The notes: generated by a model not told the origin, from the letters alone. A stretch of 14,973 nt of DNA from an uncultured Amylibacter sp. (GCA_938001995.1 CALLAV010000248.1:1-14973), one strand, 5' to 3'; counted from the first letter of the stretch, positions 1-7,648 are shown. Translations and numbers: made by a program.

Positions 1-1
1 T

Positions 2-724
2 AGCCTGAAAAACTTTGAGGATCAGTTGTACTATCTGCGAGCATCGGCCGATCTGCGGTTTGATCGTCAGGCGGAAATTGAAACGCAAATTGGTGATCTC
101 ACACCCTTCTTTGGGGCACTGAGTTATTTGTCGAGCAGTTCCAACAAATGGACGCTTGAAATGTATGCGCTGATCCAGCGAACCTGTCAGGTCTGCGAAA
201 TGCGGCTCAAACAGCTGTTCGATTGCCCCCGTCCCATTGCCTTTGCGCAAGAGGTGCAGCCGATGATTCAGACGCCAGGTCATGGCACTTGGCCAAGCGG
301 CCACGCGACCGAAGCCTTTGCCGCAGCAACGTTGATGGCGTACCTGACTGACCCGAATTACAAGGACCCCGTGAAAGGCGTGCGCGATCAACTGCCTGCC
401 TATCGGTTGGCGGCACGGATTGCGTTGAATCGCACTGTTGCAGGTGTGCATTTCCCAACTGACAGCATCGCGGGTGCGGCCCTTGGCATTGGGATTGCGG
501 AGTTCATCATCAACTATTCCCGCGGTGCGAAAAAAGCGTCGAGCTATGCTTTCAACGGCGGTGCTTTTGAGGGTGATTTCAACTTGTCTCTTCTGGGGGA
601 AACCATGCCAAACGGTGGGAGCAATACCACCATCACGCGGACCGAGTTCACGTTGCCCACCAAGGGGCGCACGAACCTGTTGTCTAAACTGTGGGATGCA
701 GCTGCGGAAGAGTGGAAAGACTAA
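2..724 (+). CDS. PAP2-superfamily / vanadium haloperoxidase-fold protein, 5' truncated
   Basis: The reading frame is open from base 2 with no stop upstream, so the gene enters from outside the window; the TTG at 26 need not be a real start. All three motifs of the acid phosphatase / vanadium haloperoxidase fold are present in order. KX6RP is at about 209-235 (Lys, then Arg-Pro after six residues), PSGH at 293-304, and the third motif at 431-463 has Arg, then His after five residues, then Asp after three (NRTVAGVHFPTD; Asn replaces the usual Ser before Arg). These residues bind phosphate or vanadate. The family includes phosphatidate-type phosphatases and haloperoxidases; the visible part has no clear membrane helices, which fits a soluble acid phosphatase or haloperoxidase-like enzyme better than a lipid phosphatase. 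Which of these it is cannot be told without the missing N-terminus. A strong terminator follows the stop codon. Confidence 0.85.
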   Translation, partial: SLKNFEDQLYYLRASADLRFDRQAEIETQIGDLTPFFGALSYLSSSSNKWTLEMYALIQRTCQVCEMRLKQLFDCPRPIAFAQEVQPMIQTPGHGTWPSGHATEAFAAATLMAYLTDPNYKDPVKGVRDQLPAYRLAARIALNRTVAGVHFPTDSIAGAALGIGIAEFIINYSRGAKKASSYAFNGGAFEGDFNLSLLGETMPNGGSNTTITRTEFTLPTKGRTNLLSKLWDAAAEEWKD

Positions 725-745
725 CCCCCTCCGCCATCGAATGCG

Positions 746-778
746 AAAGGCGGCGCTGTGAGAGCGCCGCCTTTTTTT
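746..778 (+). terminator. Rho-independent terminator between convergent genes
   Basis: A perfect 12-bp stem (746-757 aaaggcggcgct with 763-774 agcgccgccttt) closes a 5-base loop, and a run of seven T ends at 778. It terminates the upstream PAP2-type gene. The TAA stop of the convergent subtilase gene (777-779 on the minus strand) lies in the T-run. Read on the minus strand the hairpin is followed only by TTTCGCATT, so termination there should be weaker. Confidence 0.9.
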
Positions 779-2852
779 AATAGCCTTGGTCCATGCGGGA
801 ACGGATTCCGTCTTCGCGTGACACCGTAAGGGGGCCAAGTTGATCGAGCTGGTATTTCGGCTCAAACGACCAGAGCAGGTCTTTTAACGCGGTCATTTCA
901 TCCGCAGCGTTCTGGGCCGGCGTGCGCCACGGGCCGATGTTGGGGTTGCTTGCAAAAAGGATCGCCAATTCGCGCGTAATTTGCGGCGCGGCAACAGATG
1001 TGCCAGACAGAACGGCTGTGGTCCCACTAAGTGTACCGCTCGCCATCACACCGCGCAGAGTCCAACTGCTGTCACCAATGGCCGAAACGCTTGGGTTTTT
1101 CGCAACATAGGGCGCGCCGGTAGCCGAATACGGTGCGGCAAATCCTGTGTCCTCTAGCGCTGCGCCAACACTGTAAACTTGCTCCACCATATTTTCTGAA
1201 ACCCATGCAGAATGAGACCCACGCGGTGTCACGGGGCCATCTGCAGGTGGGGTGTAGGGCGTTTTCTTCGGCTCTTTCCAAATCCAAAGGCTGTGATCGT
1301 CCAGATAGGATTGCCGCGCCAGTGCAGAAAAACCAAGTGGTCGATCATCGCGTTGCACTTCGATGCGCACGTCTTGCTTGGTGCCGTTTGTCCCCAGGGT
1401 AATCTTCCACGCGCCAGATGGTGCAAGTGGCTTGCCGCCCTCAAAACTTGCAGTCGGGGCAATCGCGAGAACGTAATATGCCGCCGTAGTCCCGCCACCA
1501 TCCAAAGGCTGAGGTTTGATCGAATAGACACGCGCCACCGCTTGACCGCTTACCGTGTTTAAAGACACAGATTTACCTGCAGGAATTGCACCGAGTGCCA
1601 GCGGATCCGCTTGCAAACACTCCAGTTGCAGCAGCATATCCTCGGGACGGTCGCCGCGCAGTTCCACAAAACTTGGGGTGTAGTCTTCGGATTGCACACG
1701 CAGTGTCACGTCTTGGGGTTTGTTGGGATTCAATTCCATATAACCCGTTTGGCGGGTCAGATTGTCATTCCCAAAGGCAAAGACAACGCGCATAGGCATG
1801 CCAGTGCGGGCTTCGCGGCGCAAAACCTCGGCCGCGATTTGACGTTCAATTAGGCTGGTTCCGTCCTTTGATCCTGCCAAAACACCCAGCGACAGATTCA
1901 CGATCAGTGGGCGGTGTTGCCCGTTCACTGCCAGCGCATCCGCCTGTTCAATAATCCAACGCACCGCACGCACGGCATAGGGTTGCAGCTTTGATCCCGA
2001 CGTATCTTCAACGGCTTGGGGCGGCAGTTGCACAGCGAGCATCGGGCAAGACAAAAGCGGATTGCTTACATCCGCAGGGTCCGCACCAGCCGCGATATCC
2101 GCCACATGGGTTCCGTGGGTGCTGGCCAATTCAGACCCAGCGCCCGCTGTAATTCCATGCCAGATCGGGCTGATCCGCTTGCCAAACAGCGCTTCGTTGA
2201 TCGCGGCATATTCTGCGCTTTCGTCCAATTGCGCGCCCTGTGCCAACAAAGCATCAATCGCGTCTGCACCGATCTGCTGGCCGTTTTGCATCGACCGCTT
2301 TGTTCCGTTTTTCACCAGTTCATCTTCGGTTTGCAGCCAAATACCTTGAAGGCGCGTTTTACGAAGCCCACCATTTTGCGTACAAAACCGAGCGTTCAAA
2401 TAGCCAATTGCGTCGTCCACAACAGCGACTACTGGGGGCAGTAAGGGTTTCGTCGGTTGCGTTGTGCTTGGTTGCGCAGGTCGCGCGGCGCCATTGGGAA
2501 TGACATCAAATTCCGCTTTGTAGGTCTTTGCAAAAGCCGACACGCTGCGCTTTTTATGCAAGAACAGATCGGGGGCGCCATCAGACAAAGGGTCTTCTAT
2601 CCACCGCGCAAGCCGCGCGCGTTCTACATTATCCATCAGAAAATCAGACGCAGCCGTGGCCTCGTCCACCTTGCCTGCCAACCACGTCAATGTGTTCGCA
2701 ATCGACGCGGGGCTGCCCGTCGGCTTAATCTTTACAAGGACCAGCTCATAGCCCAAGGCGCCTGCGTCACCGGGTTGATAGACATGATCAAACCAGTCGC
2801 GGTACGGGTCGGTTGCTTTATTGGTTTTGGCTGCGGCCCATGTGAAATGCAT
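777..2852 (-). CDS. S8-family serine peptidase (subtilase), no signal peptide
   Basis: A 691-residue subtilisin-like protease. The catalytic elements appear in order: Asp146 in AVVDDAIG, His246 in STHGTHVAD, the oxyanion Asn362 in FAFGNDN and Ser619 in LSGTSVAAP. The VNLSLG strand at 318-323 is also typical. ATG at 2852 is preferred because GGAGA lies 8 bases upstream; an in-frame GTG at 2858 would sit 2 bases from that site. The N-terminus is MHFTWAAAKTNK, with no signal peptide or membrane anchor, so the protein is probably intracellular or exported by another route. About 138 residues precede the catalytic domain and could be a propeptide or a targeting domain. About 256 residues separate Asn362 from Ser619, far more than in subtilisin, implying an inserted, probably beta-rich domain. 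It lies 119 bases downstream of the histidine kinase gene on the same strand. The substrate is unknown. Confidence 0.88.
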   Translation of the reverse strand: MHFTWAAAKTNKATDPYRDWFDHVYQPGDAGALGYELVLVKIKPTGSPASIANTLTWLAGKVDEATAASDFLMDNVERARLARWIEDPLSDGAPDLFLHKKRSVSAFAKTYKAEFDVIPNGAARPAQPSTTQPTKPLLPPVVAVVDDAIGYLNARFCTQNGGLRKTRLQGIWLQTEDELVKNGTKRSMQNGQQIGADAIDALLAQGAQLDESAEYAAINEALFGKRISPIWHGITAGAGSELASTHGTHVADIAAGADPADVSNPLLSCPMLAVQLPPQAVEDTSGSKLQPYAVRAVRWIIEQADALAVNGQHRPLIVNLSLGVLAGSKDGTSLIERQIAAEVLRREARTGMPMRVVFAFGNDNLTRQTGYMELNPNKPQDVTLRVQSEDYTPSFVELRGDRPEDMLLQLECLQADPLALGAIPAGKSVSLNTVSGQAVARVYSIKPQPLDGGGTTAAYYVLAIAPTASFEGGKPLAPSGAWKITLGTNGTKQDVRIEVQRDDRPLGFSALARQSYLDDHSLWIWKEPKKTPYTPPADGPVTPRGSHSAWVSENMVEQVYSVGAALEDTGFAAPYSATGAPYVAKNPSVSAIGDSSWTLRGVMASGTLSGTTAVLSGTSVAAPQITRELAILFASNPNIGPWRTPAQNAADEMTALKDLLWSFEPKYQLDQLGPLTVSREDGIRSRMDQGY

Positions 2853-2971
2853 TCCCACGTTCTCCGTTATAAATAAGCGAATTCAATACGCCTATCAGAC
2901 GGCACAAAGACGCGGCCTGTCAAACACTACCGTTCGTTGAGTGTCATTATTTACGGATATTTCACACCCAG

Positions 2972-4006
2972 TCAGAGCGCGCGGGGCAGAACCACCGAAA
3001 ACGTGCTGCCCTGTCCAACCACACTGTCAATTTGCAGGCGGCCACGGTGGCGCATGAGGATGTGTTTGACAATTGCGAGGCCAAGACCCGTGCCACCCTT
3101 GTCGCGCGAACGGCCTTTGTCGATGCGATAGAACCGTTCTGTCAGCCGCGCAATGTGTTCAGGTGCGATCCCTTCGCCTTGATCGACAACCGTGATGCGC
3201 ACCATGTCAGGTTCTTTGTCATCAATAGCCGAGGACACGAAGACTGTCGCGCCAACTCGAGCGTATTTCGCAGCATTTTCGATGAGGTTGGAAAACACTT
3301 GGGTCAGTTCGTCCACGTTGCCAAACACATCTGGCAGGTCGGCAGACAGGTCCGTTACAACCGATGCTTGTTCTTTGTCCAAAATCGGCGCGAGCGAGGC
3401 GACCACCCGTTCAACAATCGGATTTATCGCAACTTTTTCGGTCGGTGCATAGCGTTCGCCAGATTGCAGCTTGGACAGCGACAACAGGTCATCAATCAGC
3501 CGCGCCATGCGGGCCGCTTCTTTTTCCATCAGCCCCAAAAACCGATCAGACGCTTGTTTGTCTGTCCGCGCCGGCCCTTGCAATGTTTCGATAAACCCAT
3601 AGAGCGCCGTCAGCGGAGAGCGCAATTCATGGCTGACGTTGGCGACAAAATCCGTGCGCATCTGCTCTGCTTCAAGGATATGGCTCACATCCTCAAAACT
3701 AACCACAGCAGAGGCATCAGAGCGGTTTCCATCAGTGTTCAAAGGCACAACTGTCATACGAAAAGACGTTGGAACCACCAATTGCAAACGCACATCAACG
3801 CTTTCGCGATCCTGCCCGTCGAGTACGTCTTCCACGGCACGAATACACCGTTTGTTGGGTACAAAATGCGCGAGTTTCTTGGTGCGGATCCCCGTGCCAA
3901 ACAGGCTCACGGAGGCCGAGTTTCGATAGACGATGGTTTGGTTCGCATCCACGATGAACACCGCCACGCTTAGCGCGTCCAAAATGCTCTCAATCTTGCG
4001 GTCCAT
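2972..4006 (-). CDS. phoR: PhoR-like sensor histidine kinase (soluble)
   Basis: A 344-residue histidine kinase. Residues about 7-110 form a PAS-like sensor region. The HisKA dimerisation and phosphoacceptor box is NVSHELRSPLTALYGF with His126. The ATPase domain has the N box (N240 to N244), the G1 box DQGEGI (275-280) and the G2 box GGTGLGLAI (304-312). The SHELRSPLTALYGFIETL pattern is characteristic of PhoR, which phosphorylates PhoB under phosphate limitation. ATG at 4006 is chosen because GAGAGG lies 7 bases upstream; an in-frame ATG at 4081 would add 25 residues without a visible ribosome site. No membrane helix is seen, so the kinase would be cytoplasmic. In many relatives phoR sits by pstSCAB-phoU-phoB; here its neighbours are a subtilase and a DUF1127 gene, so the exact pathway is inferred from family resemblance only. 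Confidence 0.82.
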   Translation of the reverse strand: MDRKIESILDALSVAVFIVDANQTIVYRNSASVSLFGTGIRTKKLAHFVPNKRCIRAVEDVLDGQDRESVDVRLQLVVPTSFRMTVVPLNTDGNRSDASAVVSFEDVSHILEAEQMRTDFVANVSHELRSPLTALYGFIETLQGPARTDKQASDRFLGLMEKEAARMARLIDDLLSLSKLQSGERYAPTEKVAINPIVERVVASLAPILDKEQASVVTDLSADLPDVFGNVDELTQVFSNLIENAAKYARVGATVFVSSAIDDKEPDMVRITVVDQGEGIAPEHIARLTERFYRIDKGRSRDKGGTGLGLAIVKHILMRHRGRLQIDSVVGQGSTFSVVLPRAL

Positions 4007-4320
4007 GGTGTGGCCTCTCTTCCTTGAGACTTGCATGTCGGATAATGGCAGCCACCTCAACCCGATTATTTGCCTAAACATTCAGCACGATTGAAACGGA
4101 ATTTTTAAAACGGAACCAGTTTATTGGCGGCAATGCAATCGACTGCACTTTAACAACCGCATTTTATATAAACAAAACCAATTACTTAAGCACAGCCTTG
4201 CCGTAGGCGCATAGCGGCATTTCCAAATTGTTCGTTGTCATATCACCTGCCGACGCCCATCTCTGACGCATACAAACGAGCGACCGCTCAGGATCGAAAC
4301 AGAGACGAAAGGGCACCACA
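4007..4320. other. Divergent intergenic region between phoR-like gene and DUF1127 gene
   Basis: This 314-base AT-rich stretch holds no credible ORF. It should carry the promoters of both flanking genes. Visible elements are a near-palindrome at 4134-4147 (tgcaatcgactgca, 12 of 14 positions symmetrical), an AT block around 4160-4175 containing tatata, and a possible heat-shock-type promoter at 4234-4262 pointing at the DUF1127 gene. No convincing Pho box (two CTGTCAT-like repeats 11 bases apart) was found. Confidence 0.6.
4234..4262 (+). promoter_or_regulatory. Possible RpoH-type promoter for the DUF1127 gene
   Basis: GTTGTCA at 4234-4240 and CCCATCT at 4256-4262 are 15 bases apart. The -10 part fits the sigma-32 consensus CCCATNT exactly; the -35 part keeps the TTG of CTTGAAA but little else. 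The leader would be about 50 bases. It is known that DUF1127 genes in Rhodobacter are among RpoH-controlled stress genes; here the assignment rests on this short match only. Confidence 0.35.
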
Positions 4321-4551
4321 ATGGCCTATATTACAGACACAACTCACAGCTTTGGCGCAACCGTTTTGGCGACATTGAACGCCGCCGTAAATGGTTTCGT
4401 GACCTTCTTCGCAGACATTTCAGTGGCCAGTTCCCGCATGAATTTCATCGAAGAATTGCAAGCCATGGACGACGCGACCTTGTTCGCCAAACACGGCATC
4501 ACACGCGGCGAGATTGTTGCCTACGTCTTCCACGACAAAATGGCATTCTAA
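4321..4551 (+). CDS. DUF1127 (YjiS-like) small protein
   Basis: A 76-residue protein. The C-terminal half carries the DUF1127 pattern: a helix ending in LQAMDDATLFAKHGITRGEI followed by VAYVFHDK, matching the family's basic 'L..GI.R.EI...V' ending. The N-terminal half is variable, as is usual for roseobacter members starting MAY. A GGG ribosome site at 4311-4313 lies 7 bases before ATG. Members are small, often arginine-rich proteins linked to stress responses, RNA turnover and sRNA maturation in Rhodobacter; the role of this one is not known. Its stop codon is only 3 bases from the stop of the convergent aminotransferase gene, and a GNRA-capped hairpin follows at 4578-4597 that may form the 3' end of its mRNA. 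Confidence 0.75.
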   Translation: MAYITDTTHSFGATVLATLNAAVNGFVTFFADISVASSRMNFIEELQAMDDATLFAKHGITRGEIVAYVFHDKMAF

Positions 4552-4554
4552 GCG

Positions 4555-5943
4555 TTACTGCATCAAACCATCGGATTTGAGACCCGCAAGGGTCTCATCC
4601 AACGCCTGAACGGCACGGGCACACAGAAGATCAATTTCATCGTTTGAAATAATCAAAGGCGGCGAGATAATCATCGTGTCGCCCACATGCCGCATCACCA
4701 AACCATTGGCAAAACACCGTTCACGACAGCGCAGGCCAACCGTACCTTTGTCCACCTTAAAAGGTGCGCGGTTGGCTTTGTCTGGTGACAGCTCCAACGC
4801 TCCCATCAGGCCAATGCTACGCGCTTCGCCCACCAGTGGATGATCGGCAATTTCTGTCCACTTCTTCGCCAAATATGGCGCAGCCTCGTTTTTGACACGC
4901 GTCACGATGCCTTCGTCATCCAGCAATCGCAGATTTTCTAGGGCAACCGCACAGGCAACCGGGTGGCCGGAATAAGTGTAGCCATGGGCGAATTCGTCTG
5001 AATTGATTACATCGGCAACGGCATCGCTTATTACGGACCCGCCGATGGGCTGATAGCCCGAAGACAGTCCCTTTGCGATGGTCATCACGTCGGGGCGAAT
5101 ATTCAACGTTTGCGACCCGAACCATTCGCCCGTACGACCAAAACCGCAAATCACCTCATCCGCGATCAACAGGATATCCCGTTCGTCGCAAATGCGCTGA
5201 ATTTCAGGCCAATAGGTTTCGGGCGGAATGATCACAGCCCCTGCCCCTTGGATCGGTTCCGCGATAAAGGCAGCAACCTTGTCTTCGCCGATGCGGTCGA
5301 TTTCCTGTTCCAGCAACCGCGCCCGTTGAAGGCCGAATTCAGCGGGATCCATATCCCCGCCTTCGCCATACCAATAGGGCTGGTCAATGTGGGTAATGTC
5401 AGGGATCGGCATGCCACCTTGCGCATGCATGAACGCCATACCCCCAAGGCTCGCAGAACCCATAGAAGAGCCGTGATACCCGTTTATGCGGCTGATAATC
5501 ACCTTTTTGTCAGGCTTGCCCATCAGCGCCCAATATTGGCGCACCAGACGGATGTTTGTGTCGTTCGCTTCAGACCCTGAAGACGCAAAAAACGTGTGGT
5601 TCATGCCTTCGGGTGTCAGCTCTGCAATGCGCGAAGACAAGGCCACGACGGGTGGATGTGTGGTTTGGAAGAACGTGTTGTAATAGGGAAGCTGCTCCAT
5701 CTGTGCGGCCGCCGCTTGCGCCAATTCGGAGCGCCCATAGCCAAGGTTCACACACCAAAGCCCCGCCATACCATCTAGGATTTCATGCCCCTCGCTGTCC
5801 GTCAGCATCACGCCTTGCGCCTTGGTGATCACTCGCGCGCCCTTGGCGTTCAGCTCGTCACCTTTGGTAAAAGGATGCATGTGATGCGCGGCGTCCAAAC
5901 GTTGCAGGTCCACGGTGGGCAGGTGATTGTCGATGCGTTTCAT
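4555..5943 (-). CDS. Class III aminotransferase, omega-amine:pyruvate transaminase type
   Basis: A 462-residue PLP-dependent aminotransferase of full family length. The Schiff-base Lys291 is in MTIAKGLSSGY, Asp262 (LIADEVICGFGR) should bind the pyridine nitrogen, SGSEANDTN (122-130) is the phosphate-binding turn, and Tyr156-His157-Gly158 stacks on the cofactor. MRHVGD, with Arg418, corresponds to the mobile arginine that lets omega-transaminases accept both amines and alpha-keto acids. From memory, the sequence closely follows the Ruegeria pomeroyi amine transaminase of this class. The likely reaction is transfer of an amino group from an amine (for example a polyamine, taurine-like or beta-amino compound) to pyruvate; the natural substrate cannot be fixed from sequence. 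AGGGAG lies 6 bases before ATG. It follows the SDR gene by 61 bases and is probably the last gene of the transporter-SDR-aminotransferase unit. Confidence 0.88.
   Translation of the reverse strand: MKRIDNHLPTVDLQRLDAAHHMHPFTKGDELNAKGARVITKAQGVMLTDSEGHEILDGMAGLWCVNLGYGRSELAQAAAAQMEQLPYYNTFFQTTHPPVVALSSRIAELTPEGMNHTFFASSGSEANDTNIRLVRQYWALMGKPDKKVIISRINGYHGSSMGSASLGGMAFMHAQGGMPIPDITHIDQPYWYGEGGDMDPAEFGLQRARLLEQEIDRIGEDKVAAFIAEPIQGAGAVIIPPETYWPEIQRICDERDILLIADEVICGFGRTGEWFGSQTLNIRPDVMTIAKGLSSGYQPIGGSVISDAVADVINSDEFAHGYTYSGHPVACAVALENLRLLDDEGIVTRVKNEAAPYLAKKWTEIADHPLVGEARSIGLMGALELSPDKANRAPFKVDKGTVGLRCRERCFANGLVMRHVGDTMIISPPLIISNDEIDLLCARAVQALDETLAGLKSDGLMQ
4578..4597 (+). other. Perfect 8-bp hairpin with GCAA tetraloop after the DUF1127 gene
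   Basis: TGAGACCC (4578-4585), loop GCAA (4586-4589) and GGGTCTCA (4590-4597) form a perfect 8-bp stem closed by a GNRA-type tetraloop on the plus strand. It begins 27 bases after the DUF1127 stop codon and lies in the antisense of the last codons of the aminotransferase gene. No T-run follows on either strand, so it is not a classical terminator; it could stop or protect the DUF1127 transcript. Confidence 0.45.
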
Positions 5944-5976
5944 TGGGGACTCCCTAATCTGTCAGGACGATCTAAC

Positions 5977-5996
5977 GACGCCTTTGGAAGGCCGTC
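5977..5996 (-). other. Intercistronic hairpin between SDR and aminotransferase genes
   Basis: GACGCCTT (5977-5984) pairs with AAGGC-C-GTC (5988-5996) with one bulged base and a 3-base loop. It sits in the 61-base gap after the SDR stop and ahead of the aminotransferase ribosome site. No T-run follows on the minus strand, so it is more likely an mRNA processing or stability element than a terminator. Confidence 0.35.
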
Positions 5997-6004
5997 AAAT
6001 GAAA

Positions 6005-6718
6005 TCAGATCATCGGCTCGTCAAATGATTGCACGCGGAATTCAGGAACCGACGCCGTGTTCGGCAAAGCAATCGCAAGGGCCGCAATTTCTGCCAGTTC
6101 GGCAGGTTGAGTCATGGTTTCAGGCCCCCGATCCGTTAGTGCCGCAGCCATATCTGTTGCAACAAACCCCGGACACAGCGCAGTGGCGCGGATGCCGTCG
6201 TCCCACCCATCGCTGCGGGTTTGGGCGGTCATCGCCATCAAGGCAAACTTGCTCATCGCGTATCCCACATGTTTGCCGACCACCCGCTTGCCCGACATAG
6301 AGGCCACGTTCACCACACGCCCCTGCCCCGTTTTGCGAAGATGCGGCATGCCATGACGCAACAGCAAAAGCGGGCCTTTGATGTTCACCGCCAACACATC
6401 GTCGAGGTCATCCAAATCGCCGTGCTCTATGGTGAAATCACTGTACCGCGCCGCGTTGTTCACAATCCCATCGAGCCGCCCAAAGCGATCCACAGTTTGC
6501 GCGACCCAGCCTTTCGCGGTCTGTTCATCCCGCGCGTCGTAAGCTGACAGTAAGACACGGTCCGCGTCCCACCCATTCGTAAGTGCTTCAATCTGGGATA
6601 CATCCCTCGCACCGAGCGAGACGATATAACCCTTGTCATGCAAGCATTTCGCCACCGCAGCACCGATGCCTCGGTTCGCGCCAGATATCATTACCACACG
6701 GCCTTCGGGATCAATCAT
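6005..6718 (-). CDS. Short-chain dehydrogenase/reductase (classical SDR)
   Basis: A 237-residue NAD(P)-dependent oxidoreductase with a Rossmann fold. The cofactor motif is SGANRGIG (12-19), followed by the structural NNAA at 87-90 in place of the usual NNAG and Asn112 in LAVNIKG. The catalytic set is Ser140 (VASMSG), Tyr153 and Lys157 (YAMSK). ATG at 6718 is supported by AAGGA 7 bases upstream; a longer frame reaching 6844 runs back through the transporter gene and is not believed. The start lies 11 bases after the stop of the EamA transporter gene, so the two are almost certainly co-transcribed. The substrate is unknown; next to an omega-transaminase it may reduce or oxidise the aldehyde or keto product, which is inference from position only. 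Confidence 0.85.
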   Translation of the reverse strand: MIDPEGRVVMISGANRGIGAAVAKCLHDKGYIVSLGARDVSQIEALTNGWDADRVLLSAYDARDEQTAKGWVAQTVDRFGRLDGIVNNAARYSDFTIEHGDLDDLDDVLAVNIKGPLLLLRHGMPHLRKTGQGRVVNVASMSGKRVVGKHVGYAMSKFALMAMTAQTRSDGWDDGIRATALCPGFVATDMAAALTDRGPETMTQPAELAEIAALAIALPNTASVPEFRVQSFDEPMI

Positions 6719-6729
6719 ACCAGTTTCCT

Positions 6730-7647
6730 TTAGTTTTTGGTGGCAACGGCAGGTGGCGTCTTGGCTTTGCGCGACAACACCCATTCGCGGTACGAGATAA
6801 AGCTGACAGAGGCGATAATCAGGCCGCCTCCCATCAGAACCCAAATGTCCACGGACTCCTCAAATACAACGTACCCCAACAAGGAAGCCCAGACCAATTG
6901 AAGGAACGTCACGGGTTGGGTCACCGCCAAAGGGGCCGCGCTAAGCGCTTTGGTCATGGTGAAATGGCCGACAGTGGCAAAGACAGCGACGAGCGCGAGC
7001 CAGAGGACATCTGTAAATGACGGCGGAATCCAAACGGCATAGGCAAAGGGCGCAAGGCCGATGGTCACAAACACAGACAGCATTCCCACGACAACCGCGG
7101 GGTTGGCTTGCATGCTGAGCCGTTTTGCCAGCAAGTAGGATACAGCAAAAAGGGGCGCGGTGATCAACATCGCAGTCTGCCCTTCGTTGATCGCCTCAAT
7201 CCCTGGGCGAAGAATGATCATGGCCCCGACAAAGGCCGCAACAATCGCCAAAATCCGCCGCGCTGCCAGCTTTTCACCCAGAAAAATCGCAGCCCCGATG
7301 GCGATGTATATGGGGGAGAGGTATCCGATGGCAGTGACCTCGGCGATGGGGATGCGGGCCATCGCGTAGAACCACAGGATCACACCCAGCGCATGACAAA
7401 AACCACGAATGGAATAGAATGCGATATCGCGCCGTGCAAAGCCGCCTTTGAAAATCTCGCCCATGAACGGCAACATGATCACAAGGCCGATGATGTACCG
7501 GATGAACGCAGCTTGTGCAGCGGGCACGTCTGAACCGATATAGCGCACAATGCCAGTGACGCAGACGAACATTAGGCCCGTCACGATCATCCAACTGATC
7601 CCCACCCAAGGGCGACCCACGTCGGCAGGAGAAGGTATTGAGGTCAT
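6730..7647 (-). CDS. EamA/DMT-superfamily transporter
   Basis: A 305-residue inner-membrane protein with about ten hydrophobic segments arranged as two EamA repeats (roughly residues 15-147 and 160-292). Typical marks are the FLGEKL at the end of repeat 1 and VFEESVD at the matching place in repeat 2, plus the short basic cytoplasmic tail (SRKAKTPPAVATKN). Members export or import small metabolites such as amino acids, amines or nucleosides; substrate cannot be predicted. The ATG at 7647 has only a weak CGGA ribosome site 7 bases upstream, which lies in the loop of a 6-bp hairpin. Its stop is 11 bases from the start of the SDR gene, which makes a transporter-SDR-aminotransferase operon likely and suggests the transporter moves the substrate or product of those enzymes. 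Confidence 0.87.
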   Translation of the reverse strand: MTSIPSPADVGRPWVGISWMIVTGLMFVCVTGIVRYIGSDVPAAQAAFIRYIIGLVIMLPFMGEIFKGGFARRDIAFYSIRGFCHALGVILWFYAMARIPIAEVTAIGYLSPIYIAIGAAIFLGEKLAARRILAIVAAFVGAMIILRPGIEAINEGQTAMLITAPLFAVSYLLAKRLSMQANPAVVVGMLSVFVTIGLAPFAYAVWIPPSFTDVLWLALVAVFATVGHFTMTKALSAAPLAVTQPVTFLQLVWASLLGYVVFEESVDIWVLMGGGLIIASVSFISYREWVLSRKAKTPPAVATKN

Positions 7648-7648
7648 C

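Noticed and set aside
3032..3973. 313-codon plus-strand frame
   Set aside because: It is antisense to the PhoR-like gene, has a histidine- and arginine-rich, featureless product and no ribosome site; the minus-strand frame has all kinase motifs.
4228..4254. Possible Pho box upstream of the PhoR-like gene
   Set aside because: TTGTCAT is present but no second similar heptamer lies 11 bases away; the next candidate, CTGCCGA, is at the wrong spacing and poorly matched.
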